NCBI GenBank assembly: GCA_047608075.1
Contig: JBLKRX010000005.1
Location: 124,001 to 188,000 of the forward strand
From: Ferdinandcohnia humi_A
GTDB taxonomy: Bacteria > Bacillota > Bacilli > Bacillales > Bacillaceae_L
DNA: 64,000 nucleotides
Reading direction: 5' to 3'
Position numbers and translations under genes: made by a program. Shown in pieces: positions 34,338 to 44,300 of this stretch. Under the pieces are notes generated by a model. It was not told where the DNA came from and did no database searches. It saw only the letters and a program-made list of their open reading frames with translations. How positions within the stretch are numbered: position 1 is the stretch's first letter; each line of letters opens with the position of its first letter.

Positions 34338-34682
34338 TCAATTTATCAAAAGGTCTATTAATGCTTTGATATCGTTTTCGGCTTCTTTTAATGTTTTAAA
34401 TTGTCCCCCGTGAATCAGTTCAAAATCATCTTCTTCAAAAATTTCCGCAAAAGCCGTATAATACCACAAAACACCATTCTCCTGCTTGTCGAAAATAGCA
34501 AATCGATATTTTTGCCCATGTAACTCAATATCTTTTAACAATATATAATCACCCAAAACAAATCCCCTCCTCTCTATAGTTAAGTTATAGAAAAGAGGGG
34601 ATTTTACTTTATATATATCTATAATTTCATTGAATATTTGTATTGCATTTGTTTTACCAATCATTCTGTCTAATTCTTTCAT
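34338..34682 (-). CDS. Hypothetical protein
   Basis: This 114-residue protein has a beta-rich centre (FVLGDYILLKDIELHGQKYRFAIFDKQ, in pieces) and VLWYYTAFAEIFEEDDFEL, then a helical end. It overlaps the previous gene by 29 bases; a later start (ATG 34664, MIGKTNA) would still overlap. No family is recognised. Confidence 0.5.
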   Translation of the reverse strand: MKELDRMIGKTNAIQIFNEIIDIYKVKSPLFYNLTIERRGFVLGDYILLKDIELHGQKYRFAIFDKQENGVLWYYTAFAEIFEEDDFELIHGGQFKTLKEAENDIKALIDLLIN

Positions 34683-34914
34683 CCATTAAAATGGCATAAA
34701 GATATGAAGGTGCTTGTAAATTCTGAAGAGGAACTGTATTTTTAATAGGCACATATTTGAGCGCTTCATTAATTGTACTTTTAGATACTAAACGGTTAGT
34801 CCTACTTAAATGAATAGCATTTCCTTTAATGGTGTATGTAAATTCCCCACCTTTTATCTGTCTAAAAGTATTCCCCTCACAATCTAATATTCTATCCCAT
34901 ACTTTTTCAATCAT
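34654..34914 (-). CDS. Hypothetical protein next to the recombinase
   Basis: This 86-residue protein (MIEKVWDRILDCEGNTFRQIKGGEFTYTI in pieces) has a compact alpha/beta pattern and ends MDERIRQNDW. AAGGAAGGATAT precedes the ATG, 23 bp after the recombinase stop, so it may be co-transcribed with it. No family is recognised. Confidence 0.55.
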   Translation of the reverse strand: MIEKVWDRILDCEGNTFRQIKGGEFTYTIKGNAIHLSRTNRLVSKSTINEALKYVPIKNTVPLQNLQAPSYLYAILMDERIRQNDW

Positions 34915-34937
34915 AAATATCCTTCTTTCCTATTTAT

Positions 34938-35837
34938 TCAAAACTCTGTTCTTTTCAGAGCATTTTGCAATTCCTGAATTGAAGGTGTTACATAAACTCT
35001 TGTAGTCTCAATACTGCTATGGCCAGCAAGTTCGGCAATAGATTGGATATCTACGCCATGCTGTGCCAACTGTTTACAGTATGTATGCCGTAATGAGTGA
35101 GGAGTTATCTCAATCCCTAGTTGATTACTATATTTCTTAAATATATGCTGAATTGCTCTTGTAGTAATATGGTTACTTTTGCTGCTCACTAGTAAAAAAT
35201 CAGATTCTTGATCCCTTTCCTCTAACCAGTTAAGAATTGCCTCTTTAGTATTTTCGGTCAAAGGGATCACCCTATATTTATCACCCTTGCCATTTATTCT
35301 AAGAATTTCCCTTTTTATATCTACGTCCAAAAGTCTGACGTTACAAATCTCCTGTACACGAAGACCTAAATTTACAGCCAAATACACTATCATTTGATGA
35401 AGCATGCCTTTTTTGTAATTTTGTTGCTTAGTCAATTCAATTGCATGTAGTAATTTCCCTACTTCTTTTCTTGTAAGCCAACGTATGTTATTCTGTTTTT
35501 GAATTCTTTTGATTTTAATATTATTGGAAAGATTAACACTGGTTGATCCAACAGTTAGTAAAAACTCCGACCATTTCATTAATGCAACCAATCTTCTATT
35601 TACAGTAGTTGGAGCAATTGAATCATCTGATTTAAGTTGTCGTTCATAATCTTTCAAATCTGTAGAAGTAAGCATTGAAATTAAATGGGGTTGCTCATAT
35701 CTTTGATGGAGCCATTTTAAGAAGTGGTTTAAATCTTGAGAGTAACTTTTAATGGTGTTTAAACTTTTATCATTCTCAAGAAGATACGTTTTGAAACTTT
35801 CAACTGATTGTGAAATAGTTGCTGGAGCCGTGTTCAT
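34938..35837 (-). CDS. Tyrosine recombinase (XerC/D-like)
   Basis: This 299-residue protein has an N-terminal SAM-like domain (SVESFKTYLLENDKSLNTIKSY) and a C-terminal catalytic domain. The catalytic residues are visible in LGLRVQEI (Arg), GKGDKYR (Lys), HSLRHTYC (His-x2-Arg), LAGHSS (His) and TTRVYV (Tyr). On a plasmid such enzymes resolve multimers or move cassettes. GGGAGG precedes the ATG. Four TTATRCGAC-type arm motifs lie just upstream (35860-35976). Confidence 0.9.
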   Translation of the reverse strand: MNTAPATISQSVESFKTYLLENDKSLNTIKSYSQDLNHFLKWLHQRYEQPHLISMLTSTDLKDYERQLKSDDSIAPTTVNRRLVALMKWSEFLLTVGSTSVNLSNNIKIKRIQKQNNIRWLTRKEVGKLLHAIELTKQQNYKKGMLHQMIVYLAVNLGLRVQEICNVRLLDVDIKREILRINGKGDKYRVIPLTENTKEAILNWLEERDQESDFLLVSSKSNHITTRAIQHIFKKYSNQLGIEITPHSLRHTYCKQLAQHGVDIQSIAELAGHSSIETTRVYVTPSIQELQNALKRTEF

Positions 35838-35859
35838 TATAACAATCCTCCCTGCTATG

Positions 35860-35976
35860 TTATACGACGAAAAAGGTATTTCTTTTACAGGTGTTATGCG
35901 ACGAGAAAATATATGAAAATGAAGTAATCATGTCGCATAAACCATATTATCTGACAAAACTTATTTGGTCGTATTA
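35860..35976. other. Cluster of four recombinase arm-like motifs (res candidate)
   Basis: TTATACGAC (35860), TTATGCGAC (35894), the inverse GTCGCATAA (35932) and GTCGTATTA (35968) form two direct and two inverted copies in 117 bp. The spacing (34, 38 and 36 bp) is more like accessory or repeated binding sites than one core site. A frame at 35891-36145 over this region is probably not a gene. Confidence 0.55.
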
Positions 35977-36160
35977 TAGCGCGTTTGAAACCCTTTGCCA
36001 GCACTTTTACCTCATTTATTTAGTAACATTAATTTCCGTATACCCTACTCATGTCTTCCACAATACAAAGAGAAAGAACTCATCAGAAATCCCTTTATTC
36101 GGCTTCGATCAATTCCTTTACACAATACAATATAAATATGTTTAATATAATTGAAAAAAA

Positions 36161-36186
36161 TTACATACAAGTACTTAATTATTATT
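36161..36186 (+). repeat. 26-bp inverted repeat flanking rep, left arm
   Basis: TTACATACAAGTACTTAATT followed by ATTATT matches exactly the reverse complement of 37814-37839. The arms bracket the Rep gene. Confidence 0.9.
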
Positions 36187-36323
36187 ATTTACTATTCTTT
36201 AAATAGGTTTTATATAAGAATATCATGTGTAATTATGATTTTCATATTTTCTTAACTTTTCACTACAATAATCTCGCAACATGCTCACCTCGTCTTTTTC
36301 TTTTTATGCTATAACAAATATAA

Positions 36324-36338
36324 GCCAATTAATTTGGC
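36324..36338. promoter_or_regulatory. Palindrome upstream of rep
   Basis: GCCAATTAATTTGGC has perfect GCCAA/TTGGC arms between the probable -10 region and the GGAGAGG ribosome site. It may be an operator for autoregulation. Confidence 0.45.
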
Positions 36339-36360
36339 ATGTGAAAGGAGAGGATGATTA

Positions 36361-37818
36361 ATGAAAGACAATATAAATCAAGTTGTTGAAAAAGTGAATC
36401 AATTGTTTATTACTACTAGATACAAATATATTAAACTTAATGAAGATGGTAATTACTACACATTTAATAAATATAATAACGAGAATCACGATTCTCTTCA
36501 CAATGGGTTTATAACATCACATATACTACGAAAAAGCACTTACGGTATTTTTTGCAGAAAAACTCACACTAAATTTGTCACTTTTGATGTAGACGTTCCA
36601 GATATACCTGAGGCTAAAAAAGTAGTATTGGCTCTCCATGAGTCTTTAAACACTATCGGAATACCTTCGGATAAAATTTTCACTAGTTGGAGCGGTACAA
36701 AGGGATATCACGTTGATGTTTATTTCTCAGAGGAAATCCCTTACAACTTAATGAGGGTACTTTTTAATGCAGCAGTTTCAGAAGCATATAACTTACTAGA
36801 TGGAAAAATAAATGGGAAAATTGAACTCCGTCCAACACCCACACAGGGGTTGAAACTTCCACTCAGTATTAATTACAAAAATAAAGATAAGAGTAATAAC
36901 ATCTGCTGGTATGTTGACGTGCAAAATAATTTTACTAATATTCAATCCTTTGATTACTTTTTAGGCATTGAACCCATGAATGCTGATATTGTGAAGAGTT
37001 TAATATTGGATTTACAGGAAGATGACGAGAACCTACCAGATACAGACAGTGAAGGTAGAAAATTAGAGAATTCTGCTTTTGGAAATATAGATTTGTCGGA
37101 GGATACACTAGATTCCCTAGAGGATTTATACAAAAATGGCTTAAGGAAGCCGGGCACTAGAAATGCTGTTACTTGTAAACTGGCAGTTTATTTTAATACC
37201 TTAAATGAAAACAAATATGAATGTGAACAAAAATTAAGGGACTGGATGAGACGACAGAATAAGGTCTTTTTTAAGACCCCAATTGAAGAATGCTTTGAAG
37301 AAATTACTAGAATCGTTAATTTAGTTTATAAAAAAAATGTTGTGCTCTCCAAAGGATTATCAGAAATTATTATATCTAGAAGTGAATTGTTAACACTGTG
37401 TCAGTATCCAAAAAAATTTCAAAAAACTCTTACTGCTTTATTTATTCATTCAAAACGGTTTGCAGATAGAAATAATGAGTTTTTTATGACTTACGAACAA
37501 ATCGCGTTGGCTGCTAATTGCTCCATCAAAACAGCCATAAACCATATTAAGTTACTTGAGCAAGAAAGCATTATTAGGGTTACAAGATCACCTATATATG
37601 TAAGAGGAAACAAACTTGAAAGCCATCCAAATATTTATGAACTAAATCTTAATTGGCTAAATGTAGATAAGGAAGTTTCTATTAGTGTCATGGCGGATAA
37701 TGTAAAGTCCTATCGTAATATGCGAATTCAACTCATCTTGAAGTTATTCCCTAATAATGAATGGTGGAATATTAGTGAGTTATTGAATATAGCGCTGGAA
37801 AAACAATCTAAAGAATAA
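36361..37818 (+). CDS. Archaeo-eukaryotic primase-type replication protein
   Basis: This 485-residue protein has the primase motifs of the AEP superfamily: FVTFDVDVPD with Asp76 and Asp78, then WSGTKGYHVDVYF with His117, and KLPLSINYKNK followed by CWYVDVQNN as motif III. The C-terminal third has a winged-helix segment (MTYEQIALAANCSIKTAINH). Plasmid Rep proteins with this layout prime or start replication; primases of conflict systems are the other possibility. AGGAGAGG precedes the ATG. The flanking 26-bp inverted repeat, the last part of which overlaps the stop codon, supports a replication module. Confidence 0.75.
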   Translation: MKDNINQVVEKVNQLFITTRYKYIKLNEDGNYYTFNKYNNENHDSLHNGFITSHILRKSTYGIFCRKTHTKFVTFDVDVPDIPEAKKVVLALHESLNTIGIPSDKIFTSWSGTKGYHVDVYFSEEIPYNLMRVLFNAAVSEAYNLLDGKINGKIELRPTPTQGLKLPLSINYKNKDKSNNICWYVDVQNNFTNIQSFDYFLGIEPMNADIVKSLILDLQEDDENLPDTDSEGRKLENSAFGNIDLSEDTLDSLEDLYKNGLRKPGTRNAVTCKLAVYFNTLNENKYECEQKLRDWMRRQNKVFFKTPIEECFEEITRIVNLVYKKNVVLSKGLSEIIISRSELLTLCQYPKKFQKTLTALFIHSKRFADRNNEFFMTYEQIALAANCSIKTAINHIKLLEQESIIRVTRSPIYVRGNKLESHPNIYELNLNWLNVDKEVSISVMADNVKSYRNMRIQLILKLFPNNEWWNISELLNIALEKQSKE

Positions 37819-37839
37819 TAATTAAGTACTTGTATGTAA
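37814..37839 (-). repeat. 26-bp inverted repeat flanking rep, right arm
   Basis: Exact reverse complement of 36161-36186, overlapping the last codons of the Rep gene. It could be a Rep binding site, a boundary of an inserted module, or part of copy-number control. Confidence 0.9.
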
Positions 37840-37884
37840 ATTAATTCAGTCATATTTAATCATGTCAATAATCACTTTCCTTTT

Positions 37885-37936
37885 AGCCCACATTTCAAAG
37901 AGTAGAAATTATTTGCCTACCCTATGAAATGTGGCT
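37885..37936 (+). terminator. Terminator-like hairpin after rep
   Basis: AGCCCACATTTCA pairs with TGAAATGTGGCT around a long loop, followed by ATTTAATTTTTC. It may end both rep and the convergent nuclease gene. Confidence 0.6.
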
Positions 37937-38032
37937 ATTTAATTTTTCATTGTTTTTTCACAAGTTTACAAATATATCTTTATTAATCCTTTGAATTATT
38001 TTGGTTAAATCCGGGAATATCATCTTGAAGTA

Positions 38033-38587
38033 TTAATAGGAAGTAACTTGGAATAATGGAGCATCGTTTCCCTCAATAAAATAGCCATTAAGTTCCGTTA
38101 CTTTACCCACGGCCCACTTCAAGTCTTTTTGAGTTAACCATGTATATTCTTTATCGGGGTTAATAACCTCATGTATAAACGCTAGATAATACAGGCAATT
38201 TTTATAGTTAAGGTTTTTAATGTAGTTTTGTACTTTCACAATATCCTGCTTGAAAGGATCATCATTAGTATCGTACTTATATTTCATTTCAACCACTGCT
38301 AAAATATCAACCACATCATTCCTTAAATGCCCATTTAAACCGGGTTCTTCACATAACTGTGCTATGACTAGATCTGCTCGTAATCCATCATGATAGTATT
38401 CAGTATATATTTTCAGCATATTTTCTTCTAAGAACTTATCAGTCAACTTGTTTCTTAGATGGAAATAAAATGAATTCTTTAGTGTGTCCTCCTTGAGTAA
38501 ACTAAAATTTTCATAGTCATATTTTATATTATTGCACCAGATTTCTTTTATAGCATTATCTATTGTCTTTATCGTATCGATATTCAT
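38033..38587 (-). CDS. Putative PD-(D/E)XK nuclease
   Basis: This 184-residue protein has a compact alpha/beta core with Asp72 (LRADLVIA) and Glu100-x-Lys102 (LAVVEMKYK), the spacing and strand pattern of PD-(D/E)XK nucleases. Its start overlaps the stop of the preceding gene (TAATG), so the two are coupled. The pairing with a glycosylase-like protein would allow base excision followed by strand cleavage. That is inference, not a known system. Confidence 0.6.
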   Translation of the reverse strand: MNIDTIKTIDNAIKEIWCNNIKYDYENFSLLKEDTLKNSFYFHLRNKLTDKFLEENMLKIYTEYYHDGLRADLVIAQLCEEPGLNGHLRNDVVDILAVVEMKYKYDTNDDPFKQDIVKVQNYIKNLNYKNCLYYLAFIHEVINPDKEYTWLTQKDLKWAVGKVTELNGYFIEGNDAPLFQVTSY

Positions 38588-39318
38588 TACTCACCCTCAT
38601 TGCATACATTAAAATTGTTGCTGATGTCTGTTACTAACTGCTCATAAAAGGATTTACCCCATAGGTATCTGTCTTTGTCCCTTAAAGAATATTTTTCAGG
38701 AGCGGTAACTGAAACGGCATTTATATAAGCCGTGTAATCATCCCATAATCCTTCTGAAAACTTTCGGTCCGTTAAACTATGAAAATGGTACCCCATTTCT
38801 TGAAGAACATCACACACCCTAATATCGTAGACAGTAAATGATTCGGGAAATAACACAGTTAAAATAGCACTTGCCATCGGTAGCCTGAGTTCGCAATTTG
38901 CCATTAGAAATTTTAATCTTTGTTTTGAATCATTCAATTTATTAACTTCAGCCGTTATCGACTTTACAGCCTCCTGTATGCTAGAATAACCCATCTCTAA
39001 TAAGCGTTTGGCAATTTTCGATTTTGAACGGTTTGATTTCCAAATGACAATCAAGAAAAAATCAGGAGCACTTAAATGGCCTTGATCTTTAAATCTTTCA
39101 TGTACGGTATCGAATAGGTATTTCTCAATATTATAGAATGCTTTAAAATCTAGTTCTGCTAACTCTATTTCTTTTATTGGTAGTTCAGGCTTTTCATGCT
39201 CCATGTACTCATTTAATTCTTTTACGATCTTTTTTGGTGTATAAGGCTTAAGTTGCCAATTGCCTTGTTCTCCTACGGAACTTGGAGAACCTATAAAATT
39301 TTGTTTCTTACCTACCAA
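38587..39318 (-). CDS. HhH-GPD DNA-glycosylase-like protein
   Basis: This 243-residue protein has KAFYNIEKYLFDTV in the first third and a segment ELRLPMASAILTVLFP, then FTVYDIRVCDVLQEMGY. This resembles the helix-hairpin-helix and the following Asp of OGG/MutY-like glycosylases, though the usual LPGVG is absent. I infer DNA binding and possible glycosylase activity. A TTG start 7-8 bases after AGGTG is used. It is divergent from the HNH-like gene and coupled to the PD-(D/E)XK gene. Confidence 0.45.
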   Translation of the reverse strand: MVGKKQNFIGSPSSVGEQGNWQLKPYTPKKIVKELNEYMEHEKPELPIKEIELAELDFKAFYNIEKYLFDTVHERFKDQGHLSAPDFFLIVIWKSNRSKSKIAKRLLEMGYSSIQEAVKSITAEVNKLNDSKQRLKFLMANCELRLPMASAILTVLFPESFTVYDIRVCDVLQEMGYHFHSLTDRKFSEGLWDDYTAYINAVSVTAPEKYSLRDKDRYLWGKSFYEQLVTDISNNFNVCNEGE

Positions 39319-39503
39319 ATGGAATCACCTCAAAATAATATTAACACGAGCAATTTTATTCTTATTTTATCATAAAACCTTTCTAGTATTTTACAACTAG
39401 GATGCAATTAGGATGCTATAAATCAACATAAAAATAAAGGTACTAGATTTATACTGTATAATGTTAATTGGCTTTTCTTTATTTAAGAGGGAGATGATTT
39501 TTA

Positions 39504-40013
39504 GTGGATAAAAGAAGAGAAGTTATTATTAATACATTAGCCAGCAAATATTATTATTTTTTAAATACACTGCCATTTGATGATACGCTCTTTATGAAGG
39601 GAATTCATGAAGGAAAAGGTAAGTTTCTTGCTAACCTCCATATCTATTTAGCCACAAAGGACTTGCCAAAGAAGTGGAATGACAAGCGCTATTCAACTGA
39701 CTTTGCAACTCCTACTGCATTAGAAGTATTAAAGACTAACACGGTAACTGGGTTAGAATACGAACATCTTATACCTAAGAAAAAATACATACAAGATATT
39801 TGTGAACAAAAAGCAAAAGACGGAACTTTAACAGAGGAATTTATTAGGAGTTTATTAGATCGATATTTATGGACAGCGACAGTAACTTCACAAGAACACA
39901 AATCATTATCTAGAAGGGTGATGCCCTTGAATTGGGATCAAAAAAACATAAATGCTAGATACGAAGTAGCGGACATTGTCCTAGTTCCTCATAAGAAAGA
40001 CTATATATCTTAG
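39504..40013 (+). CDS. HNH-like endonuclease candidate
   Basis: This 169-residue protein has GLEYEHLIPKKKYIQDI followed by TATVTSQEHKSLSRRVMP and NARYE. The EH...P pattern and the later TSQEH resemble small HNH endonucleases with His-Me finger folds, but the zinc cysteines are absent. GTG is the start, with AGGGAG upstream and a TATAAT box at about 39457. It is divergent from the glycosylase-like gene, 185 bp away. Confidence 0.45.
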   Translation: MDKRREVIINTLASKYYYFLNTLPFDDTLFMKGIHEGKGKFLANLHIYLATKDLPKKWNDKRYSTDFATPTALEVLKTNTVTGLEYEHLIPKKKYIQDICEQKAKDGTLTEEFIRSLLDRYLWTATVTSQEHKSLSRRVMPLNWDQKNINARYEVADIVLVPHKKDYIS

Positions 40014-40132
40014 GATAGGTATTCTAAGCAATTACCCAGTATTTAGGAATATTTAAGGCTCTAGTGAAAACGTAACTTACTAGAGCCTACTTCTGGCATC
40101 AATTTAAATTAGTAAACAGTCCCACTCTTTGT

Positions 40133-41197
40133 CTATGTTTTTAGCCCTGCTGAAATATCAAGTTTGTCCTTTTCCAGTTCTTCAACTTTATTTCCATGTT
40201 CCTCTACACTTTCGGTATTATCTTTAATAACATTCACATCAGTTTCTCTATCACCTGTGTTAATGATAATAGTTCCAGAATCGGTATTTTCAATGTTAAT
40301 TGTATTATTATCCCCATTAACGTTTATTATCTGAACTTTTTCCTCTTGCGTATTCGGTTCATCCACAGGTACGAGAGGCAATAGAATTGTCATTAATACT
40401 GATATTTTAGTTAGAATATCCCAAATATATTTTGTATCGACCACATGGAAGACTGTAACAATATGCATACAATACGAAATAATCCCTTGAATAACTTCTT
40501 TGATTTCCTTGTCATTTATATTCTCTTCTTCAGAAACTGATGAACTACTGTCTATTTCGTCATATACCTCTTGTAATTCTTCAACCATTTCTGAAAAAGT
40601 ACTTGAGTTAATACCTAAATCTGAAATCTTGTTAAAAAGTTCACTCCATCTATCTTGGTGCTTTTGTAATATCTCAAAAGTGGAATTATTCATGACTTGA
40701 GTTATGCTATTTTGATAATTATCTAAACCAAGATTACTTATTACACTAGTGATCCCCTGATACTTCTCTAATCCAGTAAATGCTGAGTTACCTACTAGCC
40801 TACTCCAAGTATCTTGGTGCTTTTGTATTGCTTCAAATGCTGAGGATTTAAAAATCCCATTTATAGTACTTTGATGTTTAACTAAATTATCAAATGCTGG
40901 ACTATGCATTACACTTGCAACACTCTGGTACTTTTTCAATCCAATTGCAGCAGAATTCCCAATTAGTCTATTCCAAGTATCTTGTTGATTTTGTAATTCC
41001 CTAAATGCCGGGTTGTTCATAATGGAGGCAATCCCCTGATATCGATCAAATCCCACTGTCGCTGAATTACCTATTAATCTATTTATATTATCCTGTTGTC
41101 TTTGCATTGCTTCAATTGCTGGATTTCTTAGAGCCTTATTTAGCATGTCTTGCTTTTTTTGAAACATCTTAAAAGCAGAAAGAAACTCATTATCCAT
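40133..41197 (-). CDS. Repeat-containing membrane protein of unknown function
   Basis: This 354-residue protein opens with four degenerate ~37-residue repeats. Each has an NPAFRELQNQQDTWNRLIGN-type block and GLKKYQSVASVM. A coiled acidic segment follows (EMVEELQEVYDEIDSSSS), then one or two membrane segments (IISYCMHIVTVFHVV and ISVLMTILLPLVPV). The C-terminal tail has an NVNGDNNTINIENTDSG stretch of beta-solenoid type. GGAGGAGAG precedes the ATG. I do not recognise a family; it sits between the nuclease cluster and the restriction system. Confidence 0.6.
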   Translation of the reverse strand: MDNEFLSAFKMFQKKQDMLNKALRNPAIEAMQRQQDNINRLIGNSATVGFDRYQGIASIMNNPAFRELQNQQDTWNRLIGNSAAIGLKKYQSVASVMHSPAFDNLVKHQSTINGIFKSSAFEAIQKHQDTWSRLVGNSAFTGLEKYQGITSVISNLGLDNYQNSITQVMNNSTFEILQKHQDRWSELFNKISDLGINSSTFSEMVEELQEVYDEIDSSSSVSEEENINDKEIKEVIQGIISYCMHIVTVFHVVDTKYIWDILTKISVLMTILLPLVPVDEPNTQEEKVQIINVNGDNNTINIENTDSGTIIINTGDRETDVNVIKDNTESVEEHGNKVEELEKDKLDISAGLKT

Positions 41198-41300
41198 TAA
41201 GTGCTCTCCTCCAAAATAAATTTAACAAATTTGTTGTTCTGTTAAGAACAAAATCAGAGCAAGCGGTAAGTACCACCTCCCCTGATTTTGAAATAACTAT

Positions 41301-44300
41301 CTATGCATCAATTGGCCAATCTTTATATTGTTGTTCAGCCTGTTCCATAAATCGGTTAGTTAGAAACTGCAATTGCTGGCCATTAACTTTTTCTTTTATT
41401 AGAACCATTTTCACAGCAAGTTTAACCTTAGAATATACATCTTGACGGTGCGGGCTAGTCCAATCAACGTCTAATTTCTTTTTTAGTTCCTTAACAACTT
41501 TATGAATTATGTTGGCAAGGAACTCGTTTGAAAAGGCACCTTCTTCTAATGAAGAAATGGCTTTGTAAAATTCAACCTCTTCTTCTGAAAGCCCTAAATC
41601 CTGACGTCGACGAATTTCCTCTTCCATTTCTTTTCGCATTTTAATCATCATTCTAACGACATCTGCTGCTTGAATAACACGATTATGGTAATCTGTCAGC
41701 GTTTTCTCCAATAACTCTTGCATTGTTTTAGATTGAGAACTACCTTGCTTAAATGTAACTTTAATTTTATCCTCAAGCAGTTTTCTTAGAAGTTTTAATC
41801 GTAAATCCTCGTGCTCTTTCTTTGTTAAATCTGCTAAGAACTTTTCATCAAGGATACTAATATCTTGTCTTTCAATTCCTGCCACTTTAAAGACATCCAC
41901 AGTTTCTTTCGCAAGGAGATTTTGGTCTAGTAATACCGATAATTGCTCCTCTAAAGTTTTATTTCCTCCTGCAGTTTCACCCGGAGGACGTAGATGTTTT
42001 CTTAACTGTGCTTTTAACATTAAGTAAAGAGTTACATCATCTGCTAGTACCATTACTTCTGGCTGGCTTTTAACAAGTTGATATGATTTTTCTAGTTTTG
42101 TTGCATATTGTATATAATCCTCTGTATCTGTGTTTAATAAAACATTTACAATATCTGCTATAAAGTCTTCTCTATCAATCTGTCCTTTTTGTCTCCAACC
42201 GTCTATTTTTATATTGGAAGGTATATAATTTCTAACTGATTCTAAATTCTCATTAAAAATCCGAATTGCTTCAGCAATATCATAAGCGGGATTACCTGTG
42301 CCTCCACCATTAGTATATTTATGTGTTGCCTCTTTAAGTGAAGTAGCAATCCCTATATAATCTACAACCACTCCACCTTCTTTACCGGGGAACACGCGGT
42401 TAACCCTAGCAATAGCCTGCATTAGATTATGCCCCTTCATAGGCTTATCAACATACAGATAAGACAGTGGCTGAGCATCCATACCAGTCAACCACATATC
42501 AACAACAATAACAAACTTAAGCGGGTCTTCTGGATTACGTAGTTTAGCCTTAACATCTTCTTGTTCTTTCTTAGACTTAATATGGGAATACTCGCTTCCT
42601 TCTTGGATTTCTCTCCATTCCCGTGGGTCTTTCGAGACATCACCTGTCATGATAACTTCCATTCTAGGACATCCTTCTACTTCTTTTAAACAATCATATA
42701 AGTCAGCAGCAATTTGGCGGCTCATACATACGATCATTGCCTTTTGAAAAGGATTGGCCAATGAATTAAAATGTGATACGATATCGTTTGCAAGGCGTTT
42801 GAGCCGTTTTGGAGTTCCCACGACTTTTTCTAAAGCGGCCCATTTTCTTTTATAGCCTTCTGCGTCATCATTTTCACCATTATCAACAAATATGTCTTCT
42901 AACTGACCATCGATATCCTCAGCAGTCAAATCTAACGGAATTAATCGACTTTCATAATATATTGGTAATGTTGCCTTATCAGCAACAGCCTGAGCCATGT
43001 CGTAACGGTGAATGGTGTGACCAAATATTTCTTCTGTATTATTCCCAACAAAATCAACTGGTGTTCCCGTAAACCCGATATGAGAGGCATTAGGAAGTGC
43101 AAAACGTAATTGTGCTGCATAACCACCCTCAAACCCTGCTTGTGTACGGTGTGCTTCATCTGCTATCACTACAATGTTTCTTCGTTCTGAGAGCACAGGG
43201 TGTTTTGTCTCTTCACCTTTCAAACGGAACTTTTCTATAGTAGAAAACACAACAGGTGTTGCTTCCCCTCTAAGGATTGTCCTTAATTTCTCGGTACTGC
43301 TTGCCCTTTCAACCTTGCCAATCAATGATTCTCCCTCAACAAAGGTATCGTACAATTGTTCGTCCAAATCATTTCTATCCACTTGGATAACAATGGAAGG
43401 ATTTTTTAGTTCAGGGTGTCTGCTTAATATTCCGGCAAAGAAAAGCATACTAAGTGATTTACCAGATCCAGTAGTATGATACATTACTCCAATTTTACGG
43501 TCTCCTTCAGGTCTTGTAGCACGAACGGTTTCCTTAACTGCAAAATTAACCCCGAAAAATTGGTGGTATTTTGCCCCGATTTTCTTAGTTTTATCGCCTG
43601 CCTTAAGGAAGACTATAAAATTCCGAATATAGTTGAGTAAACGGTCTTTAGGAAAAAGGCCCTCAATTAATGTGCGCATTGTATTAGCGCGATTATTATC
43701 TACATTACGTCCGTCAATTGATTTCCATGAAGCAAAGAAATCATAATCAGCAAACGGCATTCCATGCTTAGTCTCTACATTATCCGATACAACCGTAAAA
43801 GTATTAAAATTGAATAATTGCGAAATATCATATGTGTAGTTTTGAATTTGTGTATAAGCGTCTTTGACCGTTGCCTGTTCACTATTAGGGTTTTTTAATT
43901 CAAAAACAATAAGCGGAAGACCGTTTATATAAATTACTATATCTGGTCTACGCGACATTCTTCCTTCAATTGAAAGTTGATTAACTACTAGAAAATCATT
44001 GTTCTCAGGGTTTCCCCAATCAATAGGGAAAATGTGATAAGTAACTCTCTCTCCATTCAATTCATAACTAAACTCTATTCCCTTTACTAACATTTGATGG
44101 AATTCTTGATTACGCTGAATTAGATTCACTCCATCTGGGGAAGTAAATATGCCTGTCAATCGTCTTATTTCTTGTTCTGGTATAGTAGGATAAGCCTTCC
44201 TTAAGAAGGCTTCAAACCTATTAAATAAAATTACTTCCTGCAGTTGTTCACGTTCGCCACGCTGGAACAATTCTTGTGCATAAAGATATTCATAGCCAAT

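Noticed and set aside
35891..36145. Plus-strand frame of 84 codons upstream of rep
   Set aside because: It overlaps the recombinase arm motifs, has odd composition and no ribosome binding site.
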